Below are positions 1-8,743 of a stretch of 64,000 bases of DNA, in pieces. The stretch spans positions 249,197 through 313,196 of the forward strand of contig UCEZ01000027.1 of NCBI GenBank assembly GCA_900471525.1, read 5' to 3'. Every line of letters begins with the position of its first letter. Positions within the stretch are counted from its first letter, which is position 1. Both the position numbers and the translations under genes were made by a program. The notes below the pieces were generated by a model, which saw nothing but the letters and a program-made list of their open reading frames with translations, was not told the origin of the DNA and did not search any database. Source of the DNA: Hyphomicrobiales bacterium (lineage in GTDB: Bacteria > Pseudomonadota > Alphaproteobacteria > Rhizobiales > Rhizobiaceae).

Positions 1-1
1 C

Positions 2-391
2 GGTGATTTCGTCCGCGAACTGATCAACGCCGGCCTGACGACTGCGGTGCATGATTGCTCCTCCGGCGGACTGGCGCTCGCCATTGCCGAAATGGCGATG
101 GCGTCGGGCATCGGCGCCAGGGTTTCGGCTGTCGCGGGTCGTGACCCGGTCCCGGTCTTCTTCGGAGAAGATCAGGGACGCTATGTCGTCACCGTCAAGT
201 CTGAGCTTGCCGCCGTCGTTGCGGAGCGGGCACAAGCCGCAGGTGTGGCTGCCCCTTCCATCGGTAGCACCGGTGGCACGGAAGTGGTTCTCGGATCAGC
301 CAAGCCGCTTGCAATTCTGCAATTGCGCTCGGCACATGAATCATGGTTCCCTGATTTCATGGACGGCGAAACATTGATCGCTGCCGAGTAA
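2..391 (+). CDS. purL: Phosphoribosylformylglycinamidine synthase subunit PurL, C-terminal fragment
   Basis: This is the last 129 codons of PurL, the glutamine-dependent amidotransferase subunit that makes FGAM in purine synthesis in the cytoplasm. The window starts inside the gene; the frame is open from base 2 to the TAA at 389-391. The fragment carries the conserved stretch AVHDCSSGGLALAIAEM, which is the glycine-rich part of the second AIRS-type ATP-binding half of PurL. The start lies upstream of the window, so nothing can be said about upstream control. bolA follows after 17 bases, an order I recall from rhizobia. The identification is firm for the visible part. Confidence 0.93.
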   Translation, partial: GDFVRELINAGLTTAVHDCSSGGLALAIAEMAMASGIGARVSAVAGRDPVPVFFGEDQGRYVVTVKSELAAVVAERAQAAGVAAPSIGSTGGTEVVLGSAKPLAILQLRSAHESWFPDFMDGETLIAAE

Positions 392-408
392 TTCAGGGAG
401 TACAGACG

Positions 409-642
409 ATGCCGATGGCACCTGGCGATATCGAAGACATGATCAAATCGGGCATTCCCGGCGCAAAGGTGACAATCCGGGATCTCGCCGGTGACGGCGA
501 TCACTATGCAGCCGAAGTCGTGGCGGAGGCCTTTCGGGGCAAAAGCCGGGTTCAGCAGCACCAGATGGTCTACAACGCACTGAAGGGCAATATGGGCGGC
601 GTCCTGCACGCCCTTGCCCTTCAGACGTCCGCGCCGGAGTAA
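409..642 (+). CDS. bolA: BolA family protein
   Basis: A 77-residue BolA/YrbA-type protein. BolA proteins partner with monothiol CGFS glutaredoxins in handling or sensing Fe-S clusters in the cytoplasm. The small alpha/beta domain is complete, with the conserved QHQMVYNAL segment near residues 45-55. The ATG at 409 lies 17 bases after the purL stop, so it is probably cotranscribed with purL. The CGFS glutaredoxin gene lies two genes downstream (1010-1345), which supports a BolA-Grx functional pair. Whether it is BolA1-like or IbaG-like cannot be decided by eye. Confidence 0.9.
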   Translation: MPMAPGDIEDMIKSGIPGAKVTIRDLAGDGDHYAAEVVAEAFRGKSRVQQHQMVYNALKGNMGGVLHALALQTSAPE

Positions 643-646
643 CCCG

Positions 647-871
647 ATGGCTGGCCTGATGAACGAACTGGTGAGTGGCGTCGTCGAAAGCGTTCTGAAG
701 GAAATTCTGAAGAAGGCCGGCGGAACGACGACGACGAAACGCCAGAAGCGGCAGACGCGGTCGGCCACCACCGGCCGGTTCAAGAAGGCGACGACGACAA
801 GGACTGCCAAGCCGGCAAAGAAGCAGGTGAGCCGTCGCAGGACGGCTGCGTCTCGCAGCAAGGCGCGGTAA
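647..871 (+). CDS. Small basic protein of unknown function with a Lys/Arg/Thr-rich tail
   Basis: A 74-residue protein, not assigned to a family. Residues 1-25 (starting MAGLMNELVSGVVESVL) could form an amphipathic helix. The rest is a low-complexity tail of Lys, Arg, Thr and Ala with short TTTK/TTTR runs and no acidic residues, resembling the disordered basic tails of nucleic-acid-binding proteins. The ATG at 647 sits 4 bases after the bolA stop; a TTG at 614 in the same frame would overlap bolA and is less likely. Its place between bolA and grxD suggests cotranscription. A role in Fe-S metabolism is only a guess from position. Confidence 0.7.
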   Translation: MAGLMNELVSGVVESVLKEILKKAGGTTTTKRQKRQTRSATTGRFKKATTTRTAKPAKKQVSRRRTAASRSKAR

Positions 872-1009
872 GCCTTAACGTCCACGTGTTGCCGTCGTGC
901 AAGCCATCAATTTTTGTTGCGGCTGGGTGATGAAAATCACTGGCGTGCATGTTATCTAACAATGATCGACACCCCCGGCCCTTGAAGCGGGAGCAGGAAG
1001 GACTACGAC

Positions 1010-1345
1010 ATGAGCGGAATCAACGATTTCATCGACAATGAAGTGAAGAGCAACGACGTCGTTCTTTTCATGAAGGGCACGCCGCAATTTCCCCAGTGTG
1101 GGTTCTCGGGCCAGGTGGTCCAGATGCTCGACTATATCGGCGTCGACTATAAGGGCATCAACGTGCTCGCCGATGCCGACCTTCGCCAGGGCATCAAAGA
1201 TTATTCCAACTGGCCGACCATTCCGCAGCTCTATATCAAGGGCGAATTTGTCGGTGGTTGCGACATCGTGCGCGAAATGTTCCAGGCCGGCGAACTCCAG
1301 TCGCATTTCGAGGAACATGGCATCGCCGTCAAGGGCGCGGCCTGA
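1010..1345 (+). CDS. grxD: Monothiol CGFS glutaredoxin (Grx4 family)
   Basis: A 111-residue monothiol glutaredoxin. The signature CGFS lies at residues 30-33 within [12 protein letters not shown], and the glutathione-binding [19 protein letters not shown] segment follows. Proteins of this family bind a bridging 2Fe-2S cluster with glutathione and, with BolA partners, deliver or sense clusters in the cytoplasm. The length is standard for a single-domain GrxD. A GGAAGGA ribosome-binding site lies about 10 bases before the ATG. A clear hairpin terminator follows at 1374-1398, closing the purL-bolA-grxD transcription unit. Confidence 0.95.
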   Translation: MSGINDFIDNEVKSNDVVLFMKGTPQFPQCGFSGQVVQMLDYIGVDYKGINVLADADLRQGIKDYSNWPTIPQLYIKGEFVGGCDIVREMFQAGELQSHFEEHGIAVKGAA

Positions 1346-1373
1346 GATCTGATTTCGGTCACAGTGACACCTG

Positions 1374-1398
1374 AAAAAGGCGGGTCACCGCCTTTTTT
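1374..1398 (+). terminator. Rho-independent terminator of grxD
   Basis: AAAAAGGCGG, a GTCA loop, then CCGCCTTTTTT, 28 bases after the grxD stop. The stem ends in a run of six T on the plus strand. Confidence 0.85.
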
Positions 1399-1626
1399 GA
1401 TTCCGGCAGATCGTGATGACTGACTAATGTTGCGCAGTCTTTATCAGTCGAAATCAATATGCGTAGCTGTCACAAGCTGGTCGCAAAGTTAGGGGTATGC
1501 ACGCGCAGTGCAGTTTCCTGCGCATTGATGAGGCCGGATATTTCTTCCTGACCTCCAGCACATCCCAGTTGTCGTCAACATGCGTTGCCGGCGTTTTTCC
1601 AAAGCCGGATGAGCCGGCTCTTTTTT
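1399..1626 (+). ncRNA. Candidate intergenic small RNA ending in an orphan terminator
   Basis: The 416 bases between grxD and the next gene have no convincing ORF but contain a second complete terminator at 1603-1626 that belongs to no annotated gene. Upstream of it are a hairpin GCGCAG / CTGCGC (1503-1508 with 1518-1523) and an unpaired pyrimidine stretch CTTCCTGACCTCC resembling anti-Shine-Dalgarno seeds of trans-acting sRNAs. A weak promoter (TTGCGC at 1430, CAATAT at 1455) would give a transcript of roughly 160 nt. The limits are approximate. The alternative is a 5' leader of the MFS gene at 1763 with an attenuator. Confidence 0.45.
1603..1626 (+). terminator. Orphan Rho-independent terminator
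   Basis: Stem AGCCGG / CCGGCT around an ATGAG loop, followed by CTTTTTT. It lies 205 bases after the grxD terminator and 137 bases before the MFS start, so it ends an otherwise unannotated transcript or attenuates the MFS mRNA. Confidence 0.7.
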
Positions 1627-1762
1627 GAAGGCGCTTCGGAGCCGCGCTTTTAGCAACCATTCTAATGTTTTGGCTCCAGCACTCTCATTCGCGCCTGATC
1701 CGTTACGGAAACGTTGCAGTTTTCAACTTCGGGCGCCCGGCACATCCGCCAGGAATATTCCT

Positions 1763-2998
1763 ATGACCATTGCATCCGAAGCACCGGGCATCCCGGCTTT
1801 GTCAAAACCACAATTCGTCGCGTTGATGGCCCTCTTGATGGCTATCAACGCAATCTCGATCGACATCATGCTGCCCGGTCTTCAGGAGATCGGCGCAAGC
1901 CTTGGCGTCATAGACGAAAATACGCGCCAGTATGTCATCACCGCCTATTTGCTCGGCATGGGCTGCGCGCAACTCTTTTTCGGGCCGCTGTCCGACCGCT
2001 TCGGCCGCAAGCTGCCGCTACTCGGTGGTCTTGGCATTTACGCGCTCTGCGCACTCGCCATCGTCTTCGTCCCGTCCTTTGCCGGACTTCTGGCGCTGCG
2101 CTTCATGCAGGGCATCGGTGCCGCCGCCACCCGCGTCATCACCATTTCCATCGTCCGCGACGTCTACGGCGGCCGCATGATGGCGGAAGTCATGTCGCTC
2201 GTCATGATGGTCTTCATGATCGTGCCGGTGATCGCACCGAGTGCAGGGCAGTTGATCATGATCTTTGCCGAATGGCACATGATCTTCGTTGTCATCTGCG
2301 TGTTTGCACTGCTGGTGGCGACACTGGTGACATTGCGCCTGCCGGAAACGCTGTCGATCGAACATCGCCGGCCATTCACGATAACGTCCATTCTCGACGC
2401 CTTCCGCATCGTGCTGACGAGCCGCGTCTCACTCTGCTATTCGCTCGCCGCCTCCTTCATTTTCGGCTCGCTGTTCGGGTTCATCAACTCCTCGCAGCAG
2501 ATTCTCGTGGGCATCTATGGCCTGGGCCACTGGTTCCCGCTGGTTTTTGCCGGCTTTGCCGGCACGATGGCGATCGCCTCCTTCACCAACTCGCGGCTGG
2601 TCAAGCGCTACGGCATGCGCCGCCTGTCGCATGGCGCCCTGATCGGTTTCGCGATCACTAGCCTGATCTGGGCCATAGCGTCGATCTTTGGCGTGCTTCC
2701 TCTCTGGCTCTTCGTCGTGCTCTACGCCTCGGCCATGTTCCAGTTCGGCCTGATCGGCCCGAATTTCAACGCCATGGCGATGGAACCGCTCGGCCACGTC
2801 GCCGGTACTGCGTCCTCGGTGCTGGGCTTCACCCAGACCATCGGCGGCGCCACCATCGGCGCGCTGATCGGTCAGGCCTTCGACGGCACCGTCACGCCGC
2901 TTGCCATCGGCTTCCTGACGGTTTCCGTCATCGGTTTGATTTTCGTTCTCGTCGCCGAGAAGGGCAAGCTTTTCAGCCCGCACAATCCTTCAATTTGA
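1763..2998 (+). CDS. MFS drug-resistance transporter, Bcr/CflA type
   Basis: A 411-residue major facilitator with about 12 predicted membrane helices. The MFS loop 2-3 signature appears as GPLSDRFGRKLPLL, and helix 1 carries the SIDIMLPGL motif usual in the DHA1 Bcr/CflA family of drug/H+ antiporters. It probably exports drugs or metabolites across the inner membrane; the substrate is unknown. The ATG at 1763 is preferred: an in-frame extension to a TTG at 1625 would run through the terminator-like hairpin and lacks family homology. A paralogous gene follows 39 bases downstream on the same strand, so the two are likely cotranscribed. Confidence 0.88.
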   Translation: MTIASEAPGIPALSKPQFVALMALLMAINAISIDIMLPGLQEIGASLGVIDENTRQYVITAYLLGMGCAQLFFGPLSDRFGRKLPLLGGLGIYALCALAIVFVPSFAGLLALRFMQGIGAAATRVITISIVRDVYGGRMMAEVMSLVMMVFMIVPVIAPSAGQLIMIFAEWHMIFVVICVFALLVATLVTLRLPETLSIEHRRPFTITSILDAFRIVLTSRVSLCYSLAASFIFGSLFGFINSSQQILVGIYGLGHWFPLVFAGFAGTMAIASFTNSRLVKRYGMRRLSHGALIGFAITSLIWAIASIFGVLPLWLFVVLYASAMFQFGLIGPNFNAMAMEPLGHVAGTASSVLGFTQTIGGATIGALIGQAFDGTVTPLAIGFLTVSVIGLIFVLVAEKGKLFSPHNPSI

Positions 2999-3037
2999 CA
3001 ACTGCCGTCTCATCCCAAGGCACCCATAGGTACTTTC

Positions 3038-4318
3038 ATGTCCGCCACCACCACCGAACACATTGAAAATATAGGCTCTTCCCGAATAGGCCTCGGCTTC
3101 TTCGAGTTTGTCATCACCATCGCACTCATGACTGCCAGCGTCGCGATCGCGATCGACATCATGCTGCCCGCCCTACTTGCCATCGGCCAGTCGCTCAGCG
3201 TCGCCAACACCAACGACACGCAGCTGATCATCGGCGTATTCCTTCTTGGCTTCGGCTGCTCGCAGATCATCTTCGGCAGCCTGTCCGACACTTTCGGACG
3301 CCGCAATATCCTGCTGGCCGGCCTCGCCTTTTTCACCATCACGATGTTCGGCGCGGCGCTGACCCAGAGCTTCGAAATGCTGCTGCTGCTGCGCTTCGTC
3401 CAGGGCATCGGCGCCGCCGCAGTCCGCATCACCACCATGGCCATTGTGCGCGACTGCTTCGGCGGCCGCGAAATGGCCCGCGTGATGTCCTATGTGATGA
3501 TCGTCTTCATGATCGTGCCGATCGTCGCGCCGTCGCTCGGCCAGGCCATTATCTACTACGCGAACTGGCACTGGATCTTCATCCTGCTCGGCTGCGTCGG
3601 CGCCGTCCTTTTCGTATGGGCGGGCCTGCGCCTGAAGGAATCGCTGCCGCAGGAAGAGCGGCTGCCGCTGTCAGTCGCCTCAGTAGCCTCTGGCTTCCGT
3701 ACCGTTCTCACCAACCGCATCACCTGCGGCTATATGATCGGGCAGACGCTATTCACCGCCGTCATCTGCGCCTACATCGTCACCGTTCAGCAGATCTTCG
3801 GCGAGGTCTATGGCCTCGGCGACTGGCTGCCGATCGCCTTTGCCGGCACCGCCGGCGGCATTGCGGTCGCCAACTTCGCCAACGGCTATTTCGTCCGCAG
3901 CTTCGGCATGCGTCGCATCTCGCATGCGGCGATGATCCTGTTCACCTTGCTCTCCGGCGCAGGGCTTGTCGTATCGCTTGGCGGAACGCCATCCTTCGCG
4001 TTCGCCTACCTGCTGTTCTCCGTCCTGCTGATGATGTTTGCGGTAATCGGCACCAATTTCACCGCTATCGGCCTTGAACCGATGGGGCATCTGGCCGGCA
4101 CGGCAACCGCAATCACCGGCTTCGTCTCGACTACTGGCGGCGCCCTGCTCGGCGGCGCGGTCGGCCAGATGTTCAACGGCACGGTGCAGCCGCTGTTTGC
4201 CGGCTTCGCAGCCTTTGGCGCAGTCACGATCCTGGCTGTGCTCTGGGCGGAGAAAGGCAAACTCTTCACCCATCCAGGCGACGACCATGCCACGCTCGAA
4301 GGTGGCGGCCATATGTAG
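3038..4318 (+). CDS. MFS drug-resistance transporter, Bcr/CflA type (paralogue of the upstream gene)
   Basis: A 426-residue 12-helix MFS protein clearly homologous to its upstream neighbour: helix 1 (IAIDIMLPALLAIG), the loop SLSDTFGRRNILLAG and the segment MIVFMIVPIVAPSLGQ align almost position by position. It carries a longer N-terminal tail (about 20 residues) and ends in a soluble tail with GDDHATLEGGGHM. The tandem arrangement with 39 bases between genes suggests a local duplication and joint expression. The substrate cannot be inferred. The two could act as separate pumps or, less likely, as a heteromer. Confidence 0.88.
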   Translation: MSATTTEHIENIGSSRIGLGFFEFVITIALMTASVAIAIDIMLPALLAIGQSLSVANTNDTQLIIGVFLLGFGCSQIIFGSLSDTFGRRNILLAGLAFFTITMFGAALTQSFEMLLLLRFVQGIGAAAVRITTMAIVRDCFGGREMARVMSYVMIVFMIVPIVAPSLGQAIIYYANWHWIFILLGCVGAVLFVWAGLRLKESLPQEERLPLSVASVASGFRTVLTNRITCGYMIGQTLFTAVICAYIVTVQQIFGEVYGLGDWLPIAFAGTAGGIAVANFANGYFVRSFGMRRISHAAMILFTLLSGAGLVVSLGGTPSFAFAYLLFSVLLMMFAVIGTNFTAIGLEPMGHLAGTATAITGFVSTTGGALLGGAVGQMFNGTVQPLFAGFAAFGAVTILAVLWAEKGKLFTHPGDDHATLEGGGHM

Positions 4319-4329
4319 CCCTCTCAATG

Positions 4330-4365
4330 AAAAGGGCCGCTCGGCATGTGCCGAGCGGCCCTTTT
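4330..4365. terminator. Bidirectional terminator between convergent genes
   Basis: A long perfect inverted repeat, AAAAGGGCCGCTCGGCA / TGCCGAGCGGCCCTTTT with a 2-base loop, between the second MFS gene (plus) and the inositol-phosphatase family gene (minus). Flanking A and T runs allow termination on both strands. Confidence 0.9.
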
Positions 4366-4391
4366 CTTAGCACTAACAAGAACAAGGAGCG

Positions 4392-5216
4392 TCAGACAGT
4401 AAAGACCTCGCGGCGAAGCGCCTCCCAGCAATCCCTGTCGGAGGCAACCAGCAAGCCGCCATTGGTATGTTCCGGACGGTAAGGCGAGCCATCGAAGCGC
4501 GCGGCATAGGCACCGGATTCTTCCGCAATCAGCGTCCCGGCAAGATGATCCCAGGGCATCAGCTTCTGATACATCAGGAAATGGAAATGCCCGCCGGCGA
4601 AGGCGCGGTATTCATGCGCAGCACAACGGTAGCTGGTTGCAATACGGACCTTGGCCATGTTGGCCATGACGATGCGACGGTTCTCCGGCGAGTAAAACCC
4701 GGTCGAGGCGCAGCCGACAAGGCTTTCGAGCGGTACCGACGGCGAAACGCCGAGCCGCTCCTGCGAGCCGTCGGCCTTGCAGAGCCAAGCGCCGGCCCCT
4801 CGTTCAGCGATCACCCAATCATTGCCCATGGGATCGTAGATGATCCCCGCGACGGTTTCACCCTTGGCAACGACGGCCGCCATGACACCGAACAGCGGCA
4901 TCCCGGCGGCATAGTTGAAAGTGCCGTCGATGGGATCGACGACAACAGCCAGATCGGCACCCGCAAGGCGGTCCAGAAGTGCCGGATCGGCAGCGACCGA
5001 TTCTTCGCCGACAAAGAGAGCATCCGGAGCGAGGTTTGCCATCCGCGCTTTGATCAGGCGTTCCGCTGCCTCGTCGGCCTTGGTCACCAGATCGATGGCT
5101 TCCGACTTCATCCGTACGTCGCCGGCGCCGAGATTGCGGAATTTCGGCAGGATCTCCTTGACCGCGGCCTCCTGCAGAATATTGGCGATGGCAGCGATAT
5201 CGATGGCAGACGTCAT
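4392..5216 (-). CDS. Inositol monophosphatase family protein
   Basis: A 274-residue Mg2+-dependent, Li+-sensitive type phosphatase of the IMPase/FBPase superfamily. The metal-binding motifs are all visible: GEES near residue 70, DPIDGT near 94 and [15 protein letters not shown] near 223. Family members hydrolyse inositol phosphate, histidinol phosphate or PAP; which of these applies cannot be told from sequence alone. The start overlaps the ttcA stop by 4 bases (ATGA), so the gene is translationally coupled to ttcA. A bidirectional terminator follows its end. Confidence 0.88.
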   Translation of the reverse strand: MTSAIDIAAIANILQEAAVKEILPKFRNLGAGDVRMKSEAIDLVTKADEAAERLIKARMANLAPDALFVGEESVAADPALLDRLAGADLAVVVDPIDGTFNYAAGMPLFGVMAAVVAKGETVAGIIYDPMGNDWVIAERGAGAWLCKADGSQERLGVSPSVPLESLVGCASTGFYSPENRRIVMANMAKVRIATSYRCAAHEYRAFAGGHFHFLMYQKLMPWDHLAGTLIAEESGAYAARFDGSPYRPEHTNGGLLVASDRDCWEALRREVFTV

Positions 5217-6103
5217 GCTTTGGGCTCCGCGAACAGGGATTGGAAATCAAACAGTTTCGGGTCGAGCAGGTGCGATGGATTGACGTGGCCAAGTGCGCGC
5301 AGCATCGTGTCCTTGCGGCCGGGCATGCGCCGCTCGATATCCGACAGCATCGCCTTCATGGCATTGCGCTCAAGCCCGTCCTGCGAGCCGCAGAGATCAC
5401 ACGGGATGATCGGAAACTCCATGGCAGCGGCGAATTTCGCCAGATCGTCCTCGGCCGCATAGGCGAGCGGTCGCAGCACCATCAGGTCGCCGTCGTCGTT
5501 GAGAAGCTTCGCCGGCATCGTCGCCAGCCTGCCGCCATGGAAGAAGTTCATGAAGAACGTCTCGAGGATATCCTCGCGGTGATGACCGAGCACCAGCGCA
5601 TCGCAGCCTTCTTCACGCGCGATCCGGTAGAGATTGCCGCGGCGCAGGCGCGAACAGAGCGCGCAATAGGTCCCGCCCGCCGGCACTTTTTCCTTCACGA
5701 TCGAATAGGTGTCGCGGTATTCGATCCGGTGTTTGACGCCGATCGATGAGAGATATTCCGGCAGGATATGCTTGGGAAAATTCGGCTGCCCCTGGTCGAG
5801 ATTGCAGGCAACCAGTTCGACCGGCAGCAGGCCGCGCCACTGCAGATCCATCAGGAGTGCCAGCAGGCTATAGCTGTCCTTGCCGCCGGACACGCCAATC
5901 AGCCAGCGCTTCTGGCCTTTCAGCATGCCGAAATCCTCGATCGCCTGGCGCACTTGCCGCAACAACCGCTTCCGCAGCTTGTTGAAGGATACGGAGGTCG
6001 GCATTTTCGCGAAGATCGGGTGTATCGCGTCATCGCCGGCGTGATCCAGGCTGGACGGAAGATCTTCAAGGTCAACAGCCAGCGGCTGAATGGCAATATC
6101 CAT
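5213..6103 (-). CDS. ttcA: tRNA 2-thiocytidine(32) synthetase TtcA
   Basis: A 296-residue PP-loop ATPase that thiolates C32 of certain tRNAs in an ATP- and Fe-S-dependent reaction. The PP-loop [12 protein letters not shown], the [10 protein letters not shown] (CxxC) motif and a downstream CDLCGSQ are present; these cysteines bind the 4Fe-4S cluster in characterised TtcA. The ATG at 6103 is chosen; a TTG 11 codons upstream (6136) is also open and neither has a strong ribosome-binding site. It is followed with a 4-base overlap by the IMPase family gene. Confidence 0.93.
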   Translation of the reverse strand: MDIAIQPLAVDLEDLPSSLDHAGDDAIHPIFAKMPTSVSFNKLRKRLLRQVRQAIEDFGMLKGQKRWLIGVSGGKDSYSLLALLMDLQWRGLLPVELVACNLDQGQPNFPKHILPEYLSSIGVKHRIEYRDTYSIVKEKVPAGGTYCALCSRLRRGNLYRIAREEGCDALVLGHHREDILETFFMNFFHGGRLATMPAKLLNDDGDLMVLRPLAYAAEDDLAKFAAAMEFPIIPCDLCGSQDGLERNAMKAMLSDIERRMPGRKDTMLRALGHVNPSHLLDPKLFDFQSLFAEPKA

Positions 6104-6234
6104 GACAAAGTCCCGGATGAAAGGGCGCGCAGGCAAAAACGGTGCGCGAAAACGATGCCCTGCACTTGCCCGTCTAAAGCAGCAAGATCAAGGAAAATGC
6201 GCCGGACTTGGTGTGAAACTTCCGTAACGGCCGC

Positions 6235-7173
6235 TCAGGCGCCAAACACGGACCATCCTGTGCGGCTGGCGAGCATTTCCAGCGCCAGCGAACCGAGCAG
6301 CGAATTACCGTTATGATTGAGCCCGGGCGACCAGACGGCAACCGCAGCCTTGCCCGGAGCTACGCACAGAATCCCCCCACCGACGCCGCTCTTGCCCGGC
6401 AAGCCGACGCGATAGGCGAAATCGCCTGAACCGTCGTAATGGCCACAGGTCAGCATCAGCGCATTGATACGCCGCGCTCGCTGTTTTGAGACAACGGAAT
6501 GTTTCGTTAGCGGATTCGTCCCGGACGCTGCCAGAAACAGCCCGGCCTTCGCCAACTGCACACAGCTCATCGCCAGCGCGCATTGATGGAAGTAGACGCC
6601 AAGCACATGCTCGACGGGGTGATCGAGCTTGCCGAAGGAGCGCATGAAATTGGCGAGCGCAAAGTTGCGGTAGCCGGTCGCAGCCTCTGAGCGGGCAACT
6701 TCGGGATCAATTGCGATATCGTCCTCGTCGGCCAGATAGCGCACGAACCGGACGACTTCGCCGATTGCCTCCTTCGGCGTATGGCCGGCCAAGACGAGAT
6801 CGGTAATCGCGATCGCGCCGGCATTGATGAACGGGTTGCGCGGAATCCCGTGCTCGTGTTCAAGCTGGACGATGGAATTGAAGGCGGAGCCCGACGGCTC
6901 GCGGCCGACCCGTTTCCAGATGTTCTCACCATGCTTTCCGAGCGCCAGCGTCAGCGTGAAAACCTTGGAAATGCTCTGGATGGAGAACGGCACTTCTGCA
7001 TCGCCAGCCATGTGAACGTCGCCGTCAACCGTTACGATTGCCATGCCGAAACGCTTGGGATCGACGCGGGCGAGTTGCGGGATGTAGTCGGCCACCTTGC
7101 CCTCGCCGAGCCTTGGGCTGAGCTCGCGGTGGATATCATCGACAATCGACTGCAGGTCCAACGGGCCGGTCAT
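6235..7173 (-). CDS. glsA: Glutaminase A
   Basis: A 312-residue serine-dependent glutaminase converting glutamine to glutamate and ammonia. The catalytic SxxK motif is in FSIQSISK (Ser67, Lys70), and the NPFINAGAI and [12 protein letters not shown] segments match the family. The length is normal for bacterial GlsA. It lies between rpsD and ttcA on the same strand, 131 bases before ttcA and with a terminator separating it from rpsD, so it probably has its own promoter in the short interval 7174-7200 or reads through from rpsD. Confidence 0.93.
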   Translation of the reverse strand: MTGPLDLQSIVDDIHRELSPRLGEGKVADYIPQLARVDPKRFGMAIVTVDGDVHMAGDAEVPFSIQSISKVFTLTLALGKHGENIWKRVGREPSGSAFNSIVQLEHEHGIPRNPFINAGAIAITDLVLAGHTPKEAIGEVVRFVRYLADEDDIAIDPEVARSEAATGYRNFALANFMRSFGKLDHPVEHVLGVYFHQCALAMSCVQLAKAGLFLAASGTNPLTKHSVVSKQRARRINALMLTCGHYDGSGDFAYRVGLPGKSGVGGGILCVAPGKAAVAVWSPGLNHNGNSLLGSLALEMLASRTGWSVFGA

Positions 7174-7205
7174 CAGTCATTCTCCGGATGAGTGCAGCGC
7201 AACAA

Positions 7206-7233
7206 AAAAGCCACTCATCTCTGAGTGGCTTTT
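7206..7233 (-). terminator. Terminator of rpsD
   Basis: Inverted repeat GCCACTCA / TGAGTGGC with a 4-base loop. On the minus strand it is followed by a run of six T. It lies 32 bases after the rpsD stop. Confidence 0.85.
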
Positions 7234-7264
7234 CCGAAATTCACAAGGCCAAAGCCTCAAGAAA

Positions 7265-7882
7265 TTATCGCGAATAGAATTCGACGACGAGGTTTGGTTC
7301 CATGATGACCGGGTACGGAACGTCGGTCAGGGCCGGAACGCGGGCGAAGGTCGCAACCATCTTGTTGTGATCGACTTCGATATAGTCCGGAACGTCGCGT
7401 TCAGCGAGCGAAACTGCTTCGAGAACCGAAACGAGCTGCTTGGACTTTTCGCGAACTTCGATCACGTCGCCGGCCTTGCAGCGGTACGAGCCGATGTTGA
7501 CGCGAACGCCGTTGACCTTGACGTGGCCATGGTTGACGAACTGACGGGCAGCAAAGACCGTCGGAACGAACTTGGCGCGGTAGACGATCGCGTCGAGGCG
7601 CGATTCGAGCAGGCCGATCAGGTTTTCGGAGGTGTCACCCTTGCGACGGTCAGCTTCGGCGAAGATCGCACGGAACTGCTTTTCGCGGATGTCGCCGTAG
7701 TAGCCCTTCAGCTTCTGCTTGGCGCGCAGCTGCACGCCGAAGTCGGAAAGCTTGGACTTGCGGCGCTGGCCGTGCTGGCCAGGACCGTATTCGCGGCGGT
7801 TCACCGGGGACTTCGGACGGCCCCAGATGTTTTCGCCCATACGGCGGTCGATTTTGTACTTGGACGATTCGCGCTTGCTCAT
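7265..7882 (-). CDS. rpsD: 30S ribosomal protein S4
   Basis: A 205-residue S4 primary rRNA-binding protein of the small subunit. It shows the S4 N-terminal domain (from [14 protein letters not shown]) and the S4 RNA-binding domain around residues 95-155 ([25 protein letters not shown]). The ATG at 7882 has a GAAGGGAAA ribosome-binding site; a 13-codon upstream extension is not conserved in the family. It is a single gene here with its own terminator, as is usual when rpsD lies outside the alpha operon. The N-terminus lacks the CxxC zinc knuckles of some S4 proteins. Confidence 0.97.
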   Translation of the reverse strand: MSKRESSKYKIDRRMGENIWGRPKSPVNRREYGPGQHGQRRKSKLSDFGVQLRAKQKLKGYYGDIREKQFRAIFAEADRRKGDTSENLIGLLESRLDAIVYRAKFVPTVFAARQFVNHGHVKVNGVRVNIGSYRCKAGDVIEVREKSKQLVSVLEAVSLAERDVPDYIEVDHNKMVATFARVPALTDVPYPVIMEPNLVVEFYSR

Positions 7883-8107
7883 CGTATTTCCCTTCAAAAG
7901 GTTACACCGGTTTGTTGCCAAACCGGATCAAGGAAACACGCCCTCCTCTGAACTCTTTTTTAAAGTTCTGACAGATTTCTCACATTACGCTAACGGAGAA
8001 GTCACGGGACATGTCAAATAAAACACCGGGCATCTAGGCCCGGCGTTGGGGCGGCTTTAGTGGCTTCGCCCCTGATTGTCAAACGAATTTGCAGCTTTCG
8101 CTCCAGA

Positions 8108-8626
8108 TTAAGGCTTATCGCGCCGCTCCAGCGAGCCGAGCAGCTTGCGTAGCAGCGCAGCCAGATCGTGGCGTTCCTGTGCGTTCAAGTCCGTCAGGTA
8201 GGACGCTTCGCTGCCCATGTCGGCGCGAAATGCGGCTTCGGCAAGGCGTATCCCCTCGTCCGTCAAGCCAACGACCATGCTCCGGCCGTCAATTGCAGAG
8301 CGCTCACGCAAAATCAGTCCGGATTTCTGCAGCCGGTCGAGCCTGTGTGTCAGTCCGCCGGATGAAATCATCAGCGATGTATAGAGTTCCGTCGGCGTCA
8401 GCTTGTATGGCGCCCCTGACCGTCGCAAGGTTGCGATGACATCGAATTCGCCGCGGTCGAGCCCAAACGAAGCAAAGGTGGCCTCGATCGACGGGCGAAC
8501 AAGGTTTGAAAGCCGATAGGCCCGCCCAAGGATCGCCATGGGTTCGGTATCGAGATCCGGTAATTCGTCCGCCCATTGCCCGCGCAACCGGTGCACATGG
8601 TCGGCCTTTTCATCTCTCTCCGTCAC
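8108..8626 (-). CDS. MarR family transcriptional regulator
   Basis: A 172-residue MarR protein with a winged helix-turn-helix in the middle: the recognition region TPTELYTSLMISSGGLTHRLDRLQ is followed by the wing LRERSAIDGRSMVV. MarR proteins are dimeric repressors released by small phenolic or oxidant ligands. The start is a GTG at 8626. It is transcribed divergently from a cupin gene across a 117-base gap carrying two copies of an 18-bp palindromic operator (8652-8669, 8681-8698), so it very likely represses itself and the cupin. The ligand is unknown. Confidence 0.88.
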   Translation of the reverse strand: MTERDEKADHVHRLRGQWADELPDLDTEPMAILGRAYRLSNLVRPSIEATFASFGLDRGEFDVIATLRRSGAPYKLTPTELYTSLMISSGGLTHRLDRLQKSGLILRERSAIDGRSMVVGLTDEGIRLAEAAFRADMGSEASYLTDLNAQERHDLAALLRKLLGSLERRDKP

Positions 8627-8651
8627 ATCACACCCCGGGCATTGGCAAAAC

Positions 8652-8698
8652 TATCTTGACGAGAAGATACTTTGACGCAATATCTTCTCGTCAAGATA
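8652..8698. promoter_or_regulatory. Duplicated MarR-type operator over divergent promoters
   Basis: Two 18-bp sites, TATCTTGACGAGAAGATA (8652-8669) and its exact reverse complement (8681-8698), are separated by 11 bases. Each site is itself palindromic at its ends (TATCTT/AAGATA). The right site lies between a TTGACG -35 (8672) and a GATATA -10 (8695) pointing towards the cupin gene; the left site similarly covers the marR side. The layout fits autoregulated MarR repression of both genes. Confidence 0.8.
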
Positions 8699-8743
8699 TA
8701 TGGATCTCGGGACCGGTTCAACAACTTGAAAATGGAGGCCAGC

